Source: Sphingorhabdus sp. Alg231-15
GTDB taxonomy: Bacteria; Pseudomonadota; Alphaproteobacteria; Sphingomonadales; Sphingomonadaceae
Assembly: GCF_900149705.1 (NCBI RefSeq)
Contig: NZ_LT703001.1
Coordinates: 2,418,001 to 2,482,000, forward strand
Direction of reading: 5' to 3'
Length of the DNA: 64,000 nucleotides
This document shows positions 8,007-16,920 of the stretch, piece by piece; position 1 is the stretch's first letter; each line of letters starts with the position of its first letter. A program made the translations under genes and the position numbers. A model generated the notes under the pieces. That model did no database searches, was not told where the DNA came from, and saw only the letters and a list, made by a program, of their open reading frames with translations.

Positions 8007-10369
8007 TTAACCTCCGTTTTCGTGGCAATGGCGGCGGCAGGAACGGCGCTTTCGACTCCCTCACTTAAGGTAAAACTACCACGCTGTCTTATGTCTTCGG
8101 CTGACGCTCCGACCATGATGTCGAAACGCCCGGCTTCTGCTCGCCATTTACCGTCTTTGGCATAGTAAGTCAGCTGCTCAGGTGTCAGGGTGAATTTCAC
8201 CATACGACTTTCCCCGGGCTGCAGGGTCACACGCTTGAACCCGCGTAACATCATCTTGGGTTGGGCCTGCCGCGACACGACATCCCGCAGATAGAGCTGC
8301 GCTGTTTCATCTCCGGGACGATTGTCCCGGTTGGTTAGCTTAACCGAAATATCGATGCTGCCACCTGGCGAAAGGGTTGTGCTGCTCAGCGACAGATCGC
8401 TGATCATGATGTCAGCATAAGATAACCCGTGGCCAAAAGGATAAAGCTGCGTGATCGGCAGGTCCTTGAACCGGTTGCTGTCTTTGACCGGATCCGGATT
8501 GGCTGGACGACCAGCGGGATATTCGCTGTAGCTATAAGGCACGGCTCCGGTGGTCCGCGGAAAGGCAATGGGCAGTTTGCCGCCAGGCGCAACCTTGCCA
8601 AAAACGATATTGGCGATGGCAGGGCCGGCTTCATTGCCCAGCAACCATGTCATCACAATGGCGTCTGCATTCTTGTCGATCTCTGGAATGGCAAGAGGAC
8701 GGCCACCGGTCAGCAACACGATTACCGGCTTTCCTGTGGCAAATATAGCCTCGGCAAGCGCCAGCTGTGATGGCGGCAGAGCGAGCGATGACCGGCTGCG
8801 CGCTTCCCCTGACAGGTCATAATCCTCGCCGATGGTTAGCAGCACAATGTCACTGTCCTTCGCTACAGTTACTGCCGCAGGGATGCCGCTTTCGTCCGGG
8901 CTTTGCGGTGCGGCCCCGGCTGAAAATGCGACCACGGAACCTTCAGGTGCAGCAGCCTTGATACCCTCCAATATGCTGATGACCTCAGTCTTGTCGCCGC
9001 GTGCACGCCAGCTTCCTAGTTGGCTCTGGACGTCGGTTGCCATGGCGCCGATAATCGCAATTTTTTGCGCATTGGCCGCGAGAGGTAGTATATTATCGCT
9101 GTTTTTCAGCAAAACTATCGAACGCTCGGCCACCTCGCGAGCCGCGACGATATGGGCGGCGGCGCGGATATTGGCTGTTTCGGCTGCAAGATCATGATAG
9201 GCCATCGGATCATCAAACAGACCAAGCCGTTCCTTGGCAGTCAGTACATTGCGCACGGCATTGTCGACATGCGCCATAAGCCTGGGATTGGCCGCAACAG
9301 CCTTGGTCAGATCATTGGCATAAACGAGGCTCATCATGTCCATATCAACACCCGCGGATATGGCGAGTGTGCCTGCGTCGGCGCGGCTGCCCGCGATGCC
9401 GTGATTGATCAGTTCGGCGACAGCATTCCAGTCGCTGACCAGCATACCGTCAAAACCCCATCGGGCACGTAGCATGCCGTTGATAAGATCGGCATTACCG
9501 GTTGTCGGCTGCCCCCCAATATCATTGAACGCGGTCATGTAGCTGCCCGTGCCAGCCTGCATCGCAGCGTAAAATGGTGGTAGATAAATCTCGTGGAGCG
9601 CCCGCTCGCTAATCTCTGCTGTGCCATAATCCCGCCCGCCCAGCGGTGCACCATAGGCACCGAAATGCTTGGTCGTCGCCATCATTGTGCCGGCACCGCT
9701 TAGCGATTGTCCCTGATAACCACGCACCTGCGCGGCGGTCATGATGCTGCCGAGATAAGCATCCTCGCCGGCGCCTTCGACGACCCGGCCCCAACGAGGA
9801 TCGCGGGTGACATCCACCATCGGCGCAAACGTCCAGTGCAACCCTGAATTGCTTGCTTCGACGGCCGAGATGCTGGCGGTATGGTGCCACTGCTCGGGTT
9901 CCCAACTGGCTGCTATAGCGATCGGTACAGGGAAGATGGTGCGATAGCCATGCACGACATCCATTGCAAAGAGCAGCGGAATCCTGAGGCGGCTTTCCTC
10001 AACCGCTACTTTCTGTAATGCGCGCAAAGGTTCGGCGCCGGCAACATGCAAATAGGATCCGACTTTACCAGTCCTTACGCGGTCGAGTTCGCTTGGGGTC
10101 AGCTTGGAGTTGAGCGTCTTTGACCGTCCTCCCGCTGCTTGAGTTAGTTGGCCGACTTTTTCCTGAAGGGTCATCCGGCGGAGCAAGGCTTCGATCCGGG
10201 GGCTGGCCTTGGTGGGTATGGCCGCTGGAATATCCATGACGCTGGCCGTGTCGGTGACATGTGTGGGCAAGGGACCGGGATCCTGATCCTGCGCGTGTAC
10301 CGCTGGTGCTGATCCCGACATGATCATAGCCAGAATTACTGCCGGCATCGCTATCCGCGTGAATTTCAT
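8003..10369 (-). CDS. bglX: Glycoside hydrolase family 3 beta-glucosidase, periplasmic
   Basis: 788 residues from the ATG at 10369, which has GGGAGAG eight bases upstream; a longer frame to 10405 lacks this. The signal peptide is MKFTRIAMPAVILAMIMSGSAPAVHA-QD. GH3 domain A includes KHFGAYGAPLGGRDYGTAEIS and the nucleophile in MLVSDWNAV (Asp near residue 313). Domain B (LLKNSDNILPLAA, LTIGEDYDLSGEA) and a C-terminal fibronectin-III-like domain (GDETAQLYLRDVV) complete the BglX layout. It should release glucose from beta-glucosides in the periplasm. Downstream lies the lactonase with a 4-bp overlap. The promoter region holds a perfect TGACAA-N2-TTGTCA site shared with the divergent gntK. Confidence 0.94.
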   Translation of the reverse strand: MKFTRIAMPAVILAMIMSGSAPAVHAQDQDPGPLPTHVTDTASVMDIPAAIPTKASPRIEALLRRMTLQEKVGQLTQAAGGRSKTLNSKLTPSELDRVRTGKVGSYLHVAGAEPLRALQKVAVEESRLRIPLLFAMDVVHGYRTIFPVPIAIAASWEPEQWHHTASISAVEASNSGLHWTFAPMVDVTRDPRWGRVVEGAGEDAYLGSIMTAAQVRGYQGQSLSGAGTMMATTKHFGAYGAPLGGRDYGTAEISERALHEIYLPPFYAAMQAGTGSYMTAFNDIGGQPTTGNADLINGMLRARWGFDGMLVSDWNAVAELINHGIAGSRADAGTLAISAGVDMDMMSLVYANDLTKAVAANPRLMAHVDNAVRNVLTAKERLGLFDDPMAYHDLAAETANIRAAAHIVAAREVAERSIVLLKNSDNILPLAANAQKIAIIGAMATDVQSQLGSWRARGDKTEVISILEGIKAAAPEGSVVAFSAGAAPQSPDESGIPAAVTVAKDSDIVLLTIGEDYDLSGEARSRSSLALPPSQLALAEAIFATGKPVIVLLTGGRPLAIPEIDKNADAIVMTWLLGNEAGPAIANIVFGKVAPGGKLPIAFPRTTGAVPYSYSEYPAGRPANPDPVKDSNRFKDLPITQLYPFGHGLSYADIMISDLSLSSTTLSPGGSIDISVKLTNRDNRPGDETAQLYLRDVVSRQAQPKMMLRGFKRVTLQPGESRMVKFTLTPEQLTYYAKDGKWRAEAGRFDIMVGASAEDIRQRGSFTLSEGVESAVPAAAIATKTEVK

Positions 10370-10418
10370 TGATCTCTCCCTTAGTCTTTTTGCCACTCTA
10401 CTCATAAACTCACGTCAA

Positions 10419-10432
10419 TGACAAGGTTGTCA
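10419..10432. promoter_or_regulatory. Operator palindrome between bglX and gntK
   Basis: TGACAAGGTTGTCA, a perfect 6-2-6 inverted repeat. It sits 50 bp upstream of bglX and about 51 bp upstream of the likely gntK start, within the divergent promoter region. A 13/14 match (TGACAACGTTGTAA) lies at 12365-12378 before the gluconate permease. The form resembles operators of LacI-family sugar regulators. No LacI-type gene is in the window, so the regulator must be elsewhere. Confidence 0.65.
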
Positions 10433-10482
10433 ATCATCGCCGCGAAATGATAGGCACCGGATCGGGAGAGGAGGCAGATCAA

Positions 10483-10989
10483 TTGAAACAGATGCATGTG
10501 CTGCTGGTCATCATGGGTGTATCCGGCTGCGGTAAATCAACCGTATCACTATCGCTTTCCCGACATACAGGATGGCCCTTTCTTGAAGGTGATGTGTTCC
10601 ATCCACCCGAAAATCTGCAAAAAATGGCTGCGGTTGAATCGCTCAACCAAGAGGATCGCATCCCGTGGATTGATGCAATGGCTAAGGCGGTGAATGATAC
10701 AGGCGATGGCCCCGTGATCCTGGCCTGCTCTGCGTTGAACGACGCTGTACGCCTTCGGCTATCCTGTGCGGTCGAACGGCCCTGTCACTGGATATATCTC
10801 AATGTACCGGATGAGATATTGCAGCAACGCATGGAAGATCGCACCGGACATTTCATGCCCCCGACCCTGCTACAGTCGCAATTGCAAGCACTCGAATTGC
10901 CGCTCAGCCGGTTGACCGTCGACGGTATGCAGACACCTGAAGCAATTTGCGATGTGATATTATCCGCTCTAGACAAACGGATAGAGTAA
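10483..10989 (+). CDS. gntK: Gluconokinase
   Basis: 168 residues from a TTG at 10483 that lies 8-9 bases after GGAGAGGAGG; the ATG at 10492 (MHVLLVIMG) is the alternative and an ATG at 10447 overlaps the promoter. The P-loop MGVSGCGKST, the substrate segment FLEGDVFHPPENLQKM and CSALNDAVRLRL match the FGGY-unrelated GntK/IdnK family, with RTGHFMPPTLLQSQLQALELP near the C-terminus. It phosphorylates gluconate to 6-phosphogluconate, feeding the Entner-Doudoroff or pentose phosphate route. It converges on the gluconate permease; their 3' ends overlap by 21 bp. Confidence 0.93.
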   Translation: MKQMHVLLVIMGVSGCGKSTVSLSLSRHTGWPFLEGDVFHPPENLQKMAAVESLNQEDRIPWIDAMAKAVNDTGDGPVILACSALNDAVRLRLSCAVERPCHWIYLNVPDEILQQRMEDRTGHFMPPTLLQSQLQALELPLSRLTVDGMQTPEAICDVILSALDKRIE

Positions 10990-12327
10990 AAGCGCAGTGA
11001 TAAATCCGGTTATGCCGGTGAGCGTGGAACTCACGCTCCAGCTTTTCAACGTCTCCGTAGTTGTCAGTCCGAAATAGCGGTTGATTAGCCAGAAGCCACT
11101 GTCGTTGACATGGCTACATGCGGTTGCGCCACCTGCAATTGCCACCGCGACCAGAGCCAGTTGAGGCTGAGTCAGTGCAGCGGCGGAGGCAATCGGAAAA
11201 GTTAGGCTGGCCGCAGTGATCATCGCTGCCGTGGCCGAGCCTTGCGCAATGCGCAGCAACAGGGCGATAAGGAAGCCGCAGACAATCGGTGCAATGCCGA
11301 GCATCAAGGTTGCATTGGCCAAGGACTGGCCCGCGCCGGTATCGACCAGCACTTGCTTGAACGCTCCGCCGGCACCGGTTACGAGCAAGACAACACCGAC
11401 GGGCTCCAGTGACTTTTCAATCGCCTGACGCAATGCTGCGCGACTATCTGCATCGCTCGGGCGCATTGCGAGGAACGCCATGCCGCAGGCTATCAGCAAA
11501 GCAATAACCGGCATGCCCGCGGTCTCCAAGATGCTGCGTAGCGCGCCTTCAGCTAAGCCCAGCGGCCCAGCCACTGCTCCGGTTATAATCAGCACCAGAG
11601 GCATTAGGACCAGTCCCAGAGCAATCTTTGCAATGTGCGGATCAAAATCCTGCTGTACCGGTTTGCTGCCAGCCAGTGGCAAAGGATGTCCCGCCGCAAG
11701 CCAACCTTTGCGCAAAGCTATGCTGGTGTAAATAGGTCCGCCAACGAGAGCTGCGGGAATACAGGCGATCAGGCCAAATAGCATGACCCAACCCAGATCA
11801 ACCTGTAATTGCTGCGCCACCGCGATCGGCCCGGGCGTTGGCGGGATGAACGCATGGGCACCTGCTAGCCCGGCCAATAGCGGCAAAGCAAAGGCCAGCG
11901 GTACCATCGAAAACCGGCGAGAAAAAGCCATGATCAAAGGGAAGAGAATGATGAAGGCGACGTCGAAAAAAACCGGGATGGCAATGATGATACCGACCAG
12001 CCCGAGCATCCAACGGGTCAGTTTCGATCCGCTGCCTCGGGTCACATAATGCGCCAGAGCGGTCACGCCGCCGCCATGTTCGACCAGCACGCCAAACATC
12101 GCCCCAAGCCCGATGACCGCCGCGATTCCGCCAAGCGTCCCGCCCATGCCCTTGGCGACAGCGGCAATGGCCTCTGCCGGTGCCAGGCCCGCACCCAGTG
12201 CTGCGGCAATCCCGGCCATCAGCAACGCCGGAAAAGGGTGCATTTTTGCACGCATGATCAATATCAAAAGCGCCAACATGCTCAGCAGCATCGCCAACAA
12301 GGCCCGGTTTTCAATGATCCAGTCGAT
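10969..12327 (-). CDS. gntP: Gluconate:H+ symporter (GntP family), probable ATC start
   Basis: About 452 residues of a GntP-family permease with 12-14 membrane segments; ARAK-MHPFPALLMAG, HAFIPPTPGPIAVA and HVNDSGFWLINRYFG are family signatures. The frame is open to 12411, but that extension contains the operator at 12365-12378. The best ribosome site, GGGGAGG (12339-12333), stands 5 bases before an ATC codon at 12327, giving an N-terminus (I/M)DWIIENRALLAML that looks like other GntP proteins. A TTG at 12354 is the alternative but has no ribosome site. It imports gluconate for the adjacent gluconokinase. A TTG or ATC start would limit expression. Confidence 0.85.
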   Translation of the reverse strand: MDWIIENRALLAMLLSMLALLILIMRAKMHPFPALLMAGIAAALGAGLAPAEAIAAVAKGMGGTLGGIAAVIGLGAMFGVLVEHGGGVTALAHYVTRGSGSKLTRWMLGLVGIIIAIPVFFDVAFIILFPLIMAFSRRFSMVPLAFALPLLAGLAGAHAFIPPTPGPIAVAQQLQVDLGWVMLFGLIACIPAALVGGPIYTSIALRKGWLAAGHPLPLAGSKPVQQDFDPHIAKIALGLVLMPLVLIITGAVAGPLGLAEGALRSILETAGMPVIALLIACGMAFLAMRPSDADSRAALRQAIEKSLEPVGVVLLVTGAGGAFKQVLVDTGAGQSLANATLMLGIAPIVCGFLIALLLRIAQGSATAAMITAASLTFPIASAAALTQPQLALVAVAIAGGATACSHVNDSGFWLINRYFGLTTTETLKSWSVSSTLTGITGFITALLLYPFV

Positions 12328-12364
12328 TGTTTCCTCCCCTGAACTTGTTTTCAATCTACAAATA

Positions 12365-12378
12365 TGACAACGTTGTAA
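12365..12378. promoter_or_regulatory. Operator upstream of gntP and the Kelch-glycosidase gene
   Basis: TGACAACGTTGTAA, differing at one base from the 6-2-6 palindrome TGACAA-N2-TTGTCA seen at 10419-10432. It lies 38-51 bp upstream of the proposed gntP start and about 82 bp upstream of the divergent Kelch-glycosidase start. Its central CG is the usual form of LacI-family sites. Confidence 0.6.
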
Positions 12379-12459
12379 TAGTGTCATAAGCACTGGGGCA
12401 ATAGCTGGCAATATGGTTGTCTAAAGGCGCCAGCGGGCCAAAATAAAGGAGGAATGGAT

Positions 12460-15276
12460 ATGCTGGCGATATCTGAAATTTGGAAACCTATCCTCTTTCT
12501 GTGCCTTACATTTCTGACCGCCTGTATGCCATCGTCAGCGAACAGCGTTGCGGCTGTCGGTACAGCGCCAGAATGGGAGACTATATCGGCGCGCGGAGCG
12601 CCGACCGCCCGTCACGAAGCCGGTCTCGTGGCTTTCAAGGGCAAGCTATACTTAATCGGTGGGCGGCGGATCAATCCAGTCGATGTCTATGATCCGGCCA
12701 CCAACCGCTGGACTGAAAAATCCCGGCCTCCGGTTGAGATACATCATTTCCAGGCGGTTACCCATGGCGATGCGATCTATTTGATGGGGGCAATGACCGG
12801 CGGCTGGCCGAATGAGCAACCACTGGACCGGATCATCATCTATTATCCAGAGCAGGACCGGTTTGAATATGGTCCGTTCATTCCGGTCAGTCGTCGTCGC
12901 GGCGGGGCCGGGGTAATTATCCGGGATGGGAAATTCTATATGATCGGCGGGATAACCAATGGGCATATGAATGGTTATGTGCCGTGGTTTGACGAATTTG
13001 ATCCGGCAACCGGTGTCTGGCGTGTCCTGCCCGACGCTCCGCAAGCGCGGGACCACTTTCAGGCGGTTTACTGGGATGGCAAGCTTTATGCCTTCGCAGG
13101 CCGCCGGACGGAGCAGGCGAAGCAGCTGGGGTTCGAACAGACAACAACCATCGGTGATGTCTTTGATTTTGCCACCAGTCGCTGGCAGGCGATGAACAGC
13201 GTCCATTCCATTCCCACCGAGCGGGCGGGCAATATGGCAGTGGCGTGGAACGGTCATGTCGTTATCGGTGGGGGCGAAAGCGGTGCGCAAAAACAGGCAC
13301 ATAACGAGGTGCAGGCTTTTCGTTCTGACACCGGCACATGGCACAAATGGCCGTCCCTCGGGCGGGGGCGTCACGGATCGGGTTTTGCGATGATCGGTGA
13401 CTATTTGTATACCGCGTCCGGTTCCGGCAATCGGGGTGGCGAGCCGGAATTGACCAGCATTGAACGGCTCAAGCTGTCACCTGCTCTCAACCAGATGCCT
13501 GTAGTCAGAAACGCTGCTGAGGCGCAGCCCGTTGCAATGCAATGGCACAAGATGCAATTGTCCTTCGCCGGTCCCGCCCGTTCGGAACTGTCGGCTGACA
13601 ATCCCTTCACCGATTATCGATTGACCGTGACCTTCACCCATGAGGGCAAAAGCCGCACGATCCGCGGGTTTTATGCTGCCGACGGCAATGCGGCGGAAAC
13701 CGGGGCTGAGAAAGGGAATATCTGGCAAGTCCGGTTCGCACCCGATGAACCGGGGAAGTGGCAATGGCAGGCTCGGCTGGCCCGGGGCAGGAACATTGCG
13801 ATAAATCCCGATCCGATGGCTGGCGAAACCATAATGCTGGCAGAAACTAGCGGCAGCTTTCTGGTCACCGGATCGGACAAGGCCGGACCCGACTTCCGTC
13901 ACCAGGATCGCGGCCTGCTGGTTGCCGATTCAGGTTATTTTCGATTTTCCCAATCGGGGCAATATTGGCTGAAGGGCGGAACCAACAGCCCGGAAAACTT
14001 GCTTGCCTATGTGGATTTTGATGGCACCTATCGTATGGCAGATAACGCCCGTGACGGTGAATCTGACGCTGGTGGAAGCATCCACAGATTCGCACCGCAT
14101 CTCAAAGACTGGCGACCGGGCGATCCCAGCTGGCGTGACGGTAAGGGCAAGGCAATTATCGGCGCGATCAACTATCTCGCGGCACAACGGATGAACAGTG
14201 CTTATTTCCTGACTCTTAATATCCTGGGCGATGGAAAGGACATCTGGCCTTATCGGGACCCGGATGATTTTAGCCGGTTTGATGCGAGCAAGCTCGACCA
14301 GTGGGAAATCCTGTTCAGCCACATGCAGGCCAAGGGTATTTTGCTTCACATTGTGACGCAGGAGACCGAAAATGAACTGATGCTCGACGGTGGCGAAACG
14401 GCCTTGCATCGCAAACTGTATCTGTCCGAACTCATTGCCCGCTTTGGCCATCATAATGGCCTGGTCTGGAACTTGGGCGAAGAAAATGGGCCGGTCCACT
14501 GGCGTCCCGAAGGGCAGAATGATGACCAGCGGCGGCAAATGATCGCCTATCTGAAAGCCGCCGATCCCTATCAACATCCTGTCTTGCTTCATACGCACAG
14601 CGAGCCTGCAGACAAAGATACAATAGCCGGGCCATTACTCGGAAACCCCGGACTGGACGGGCTTTCTTTTCAGGTGTCAGAGCGCACCACCGTCAACAGC
14701 GAAGTCCAGAAATGGCGCAACTTGGCAGCGAAAACGGGCCGAGACTGGCTGATAACCATGGATGAAATCGGCAAGTGGGACACGGGCGCCTTGCCCGATT
14801 CACTCGATCCGACCGATCATGAAAGCTTGCGCCGTCATGCCTTATGGGGCCATTTGCTGGGCGGTGGGGCTGGCGTTGAATGGTATTTTGGCGCGAAATA
14901 TCCCGCCAATGATCTGGCGTCTGAAGATTGGCGCCTGCGGGCGAGTCTTTGGCGCCAGACCGCCAACGCGCTTGATTTCTTCAACGAACATCTGCCCTAT
15001 TGGGATATGCAGCCCTGCAATGATGCGGTTGATCGCAAGGATGCCTATTGCCTGGGTCAGGCTGGCCAGCTTTATGCTGTTTATCTACCGGATGGCGGTA
15101 CGGCGCGTGTCGATGTCGGTAGACCGGGCGCTTTTGATATTCTCTATCATGATCCGGTCACTGGTCGCCGGGTCGCAGGCGAGGCTACCGAAGCACAAGC
15201 CAACGGAAAGCTATTGGTGTCGCCACCTTCAGCGAAAATCGGTACGGACTGGGTCGCGCTCCTTCAATCGCAGTGA
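12460..15276 (+). CDS. Lipoprotein with Kelch propeller, DUF5060 and glycosidase-like TIM barrel
   Basis: 938 residues from the ATG at 12460, which has AAAGGAGG at ideal spacing; the ATG at 12454 is too close to it. The N-terminus ends in a lipobox (FLTAC, Cys 22). Residues about 48-340 form Kelch-type blades with repeated motifs (LYLIGGRR, FYMIGGITN, LYAFAGRR, VVIGGGES). Residues about 365-470 look like DUF5060, an immunoglobulin-like domain. Residues about 490-840 resemble the DUF4038 TIM barrel, with candidate acids in WNLGEENGP (Glu 674/675) and ITMDEIGKW (Glu 769). The C-terminus resembles the small sandwich that follows DUF4038. It is probably a cell-surface or periplasmic glycosidase; the substrate is unknown. 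It faces gntP across a shared operator. Confidence 0.85.
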   Translation: MLAISEIWKPILFLCLTFLTACMPSSANSVAAVGTAPEWETISARGAPTARHEAGLVAFKGKLYLIGGRRINPVDVYDPATNRWTEKSRPPVEIHHFQAVTHGDAIYLMGAMTGGWPNEQPLDRIIIYYPEQDRFEYGPFIPVSRRRGGAGVIIRDGKFYMIGGITNGHMNGYVPWFDEFDPATGVWRVLPDAPQARDHFQAVYWDGKLYAFAGRRTEQAKQLGFEQTTTIGDVFDFATSRWQAMNSVHSIPTERAGNMAVAWNGHVVIGGGESGAQKQAHNEVQAFRSDTGTWHKWPSLGRGRHGSGFAMIGDYLYTASGSGNRGGEPELTSIERLKLSPALNQMPVVRNAAEAQPVAMQWHKMQLSFAGPARSELSADNPFTDYRLTVTFTHEGKSRTIRGFYAADGNAAETGAEKGNIWQVRFAPDEPGKWQWQARLARGRNIAINPDPMAGETIMLAETSGSFLVTGSDKAGPDFRHQDRGLLVADSGYFRFSQSGQYWLKGGTNSPENLLAYVDFDGTYRMADNARDGESDAGGSIHRFAPHLKDWRPGDPSWRDGKGKAIIGAINYLAAQRMNSAYFLTLNILGDGKDIWPYRDPDDFSRFDASKLDQWEILFSHMQAKGILLHIVTQETENELMLDGGETALHRKLYLSELIARFGHHNGLVWNLGEENGPVHWRPEGQNDDQRRQMIAYLKAADPYQHPVLLHTHSEPADKDTIAGPLLGNPGLDGLSFQVSERTTVNSEVQKWRNLAAKTGRDWLITMDEIGKWDTGALPDSLDPTDHESLRRHALWGHLLGGGAGVEWYFGAKYPANDLASEDWRLRASLWRQTANALDFFNEHLPYWDMQPCNDAVDRKDAYCLGQAGQLYAVYLPDGGTARVDVGRPGAFDILYHDPVTGRRVAGEATEAQANGKLLVSPPSAKIGTDWVALLQSQ

Positions 15277-15297
15277 GGCGGCCAACAGATTGCCTAA

Positions 15298-15612
15298 TCA
15301 GCGCTCTGGAATCGGATGTAGCATGGTCAGGAATTTCAGCTCCGTTCCGGCCCGGCGGTGTTCCGACAGGGCCTGATAGTCAGGATCATTATACCAGGCG
15401 GTGGCCGCTTTCGCGCTCGGAAATTTGAACAGGACCACACGGCCTTCGGGCGGCGCGCTGCCTTCGAAAGTGGTGCTGTTGTCATCGAAGGTGATGAACG
15501 TTCCGCCATGCTTCTTCAGGATCGGGAAAAAGCCTTTTTCGTATACGCGATATTTTTCCGCATCATGTACGGTGAAATTGGCCATGACGTGAACTGGTGC
15601 TGTGTCGCTCAT
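15298..15612 (-). CDS. DUF1330 family protein
   Basis: 104 residues: HVMANFTVHDAEKYRVYEKGFFPILKKHGGTFI and RVVLFKFPSAKAATAWYNDPDYQALSEHR match the DUF1330 ferredoxin-like fold (dimeric alpha-beta barrel). The start ATG overlaps the stop of the CoA-transferase gene by 4 bp (15609-15612), implying coupled translation. Function of the family is unknown; linkage to acyl-CoA metabolism here is by position only. Cytosolic. Confidence 0.88.
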   Translation of the reverse strand: MSDTAPVHVMANFTVHDAEKYRVYEKGFFPILKKHGGTFITFDDNSTTFEGSAPPEGRVVLFKFPSAKAATAWYNDPDYQALSEHRRAGTELKFLTMLHPIPER

Positions 15613-16826
15613 GATGCGTCCTCCGCTTTCGGCAATCCGATCGCTTCCCGGACTTCATCATTGTCCGCGCCCAAGGTTGGCGGGTCAGCATAGACATTGG
15701 CGGGGCTGGCCGAATAGTGGACAGGATGCTTGATGGATCGGTATTTTCCCATTTTCTCACCTTCGCGCTCGTTCCAGAAACCGACTTGCTGGAGATGCGG
15801 ATCTTCGAGAACATCGGCAATCTGGTTGTAGCGCATCGCCGGAATATTATTCTCGTCAAGCAGCTCCAGCCATTCATCGGTGGTCTTGGTCGAGGCGATT
15901 TCCTCGATCAATGCATAGAGCGCAGTTATATTTTTGGTGCGCTCGGAATAGGTTGCAAAGCGCGGTTCCTCGAACACCCCGGGCTTGCCGCCAAGCTCAA
16001 AAAACTTTTCCCATTGCCCGTCGCTATAGGGGACCAGGCCGATATAGCCGTCCTTGGTCGGATAAGGCTTGCGGTTGGGGTTAACGGAGCGGGTGTAGGC
16101 GAGGCGGCCATTGCCGGGGATGAAGGTCTCGCCCCACAGGTTTTCAACCATGTTGAACCAGGTAAACGCCTCGAACATCGGCACTTGAACAAATTGCCCT
16201 TCGCCGGTTTTTTCCTTGTGATACATGGCTGCGAGCGTCGCATTGACTGCGAACAGCCCGATGGTCTTGTCGGCCACCAGCGACGGCATATAGAGCGGCC
16301 GCCCGCTGTCACCGCGCATTTCAAACAGCGAGGCAAAGCCGGACGAGCACTGGATCAGGTCATCATAAGCCTGGCGATGCGAATAGTCGCCGCCTTGGCC
16401 AAAACCCGCGCAATGGACATAGACAATGCCGGGGTTAATTGCCTTCACCGCCTCATAATCCAGTCCCAGCCGCTCCATTCCGGCCATCCGGACATTATGG
16501 AAAAATACATCAGCATGTTTGAGCAATTCGACAATCACCGCCTTGTCGGCTTCCTCTTTTGCATTGATTGTGATCGACTTCTTATTGCGGTTCAGGGAAG
16601 CAAAGATCGGGCCCAGGTCGCCGGTGGGGCTGTCCCCGGCATGGCGCATCATGTCGCCCGGAAACTTGCCCTGATCATTTTCAACCTTGATGACATCGGC
16701 CCCCATGTCGGCGAAATTCACGGTGGCAAACGGGCCAAGAACAACCGTGGACATGTCGACTATTTTTAGACCCTTTAGAGGCCCGGTTGGTTCGACATCC
16801 CATTTCAGTTCCGGCCATCCGCTCAT
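15609..16826 (-). CDS. CaiB/BaiF family CoA-transferase
   Basis: 405 residues. GLKIVDMSTVVLGPFATVNFADMGADVIKVEN is the typical N-terminus, with the catalytic aspartate expected in ...RQAYDDLIQCSSGFASL (YDDL, about residue 153). Class III CoA-transferases move CoA between carboxylic acids through an aspartyl-CoA thioester. Length (about 400) is normal. It is divergent from the thiolase-like gene at 16921 across 94 bp and overlaps the DUF1330 gene. Together these suggest breakdown of an unidentified carboxylic acid. Confidence 0.92.
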   Translation of the reverse strand: MSGWPELKWDVEPTGPLKGLKIVDMSTVVLGPFATVNFADMGADVIKVENDQGKFPGDMMRHAGDSPTGDLGPIFASLNRNKKSITINAKEEADKAVIVELLKHADVFFHNVRMAGMERLGLDYEAVKAINPGIVYVHCAGFGQGGDYSHRQAYDDLIQCSSGFASLFEMRGDSGRPLYMPSLVADKTIGLFAVNATLAAMYHKEKTGEGQFVQVPMFEAFTWFNMVENLWGETFIPGNGRLAYTRSVNPNRKPYPTKDGYIGLVPYSDGQWEKFFELGGKPGVFEEPRFATYSERTKNITALYALIEEIASTKTTDEWLELLDENNIPAMRYNQIADVLEDPHLQQVGFWNEREGEKMGKYRSIKHPVHYSASPANVYADPPTLGADNDEVREAIGLPKAEDAS

Positions 16827-16920
16827 CTGTCTATCCTTAAATTATTAGGTGCATGAATATGCCCGTCTGTTATCAGCTTTAATCGATCGATGAACTGTTT
16901 ATTTTGAGGGACTTTCACAC

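Noticed and set aside
12652-13374. Minus-strand frame of 240 codons within the Kelch-glycosidase gene
   Set aside because: Shadow of a gene whose Kelch repeats are readable on the plus strand.
15717-16769. A 350-codon plus-strand frame opposite the CoA-transferase gene
   Set aside because: Shadow of the CaiB/BaiF gene; no family features.
16870-16890. ATCGATCGAT in the CaiB/thiolase promoter gap
   Set aside because: A short self-complementary string expected by chance; no second copy nearby.
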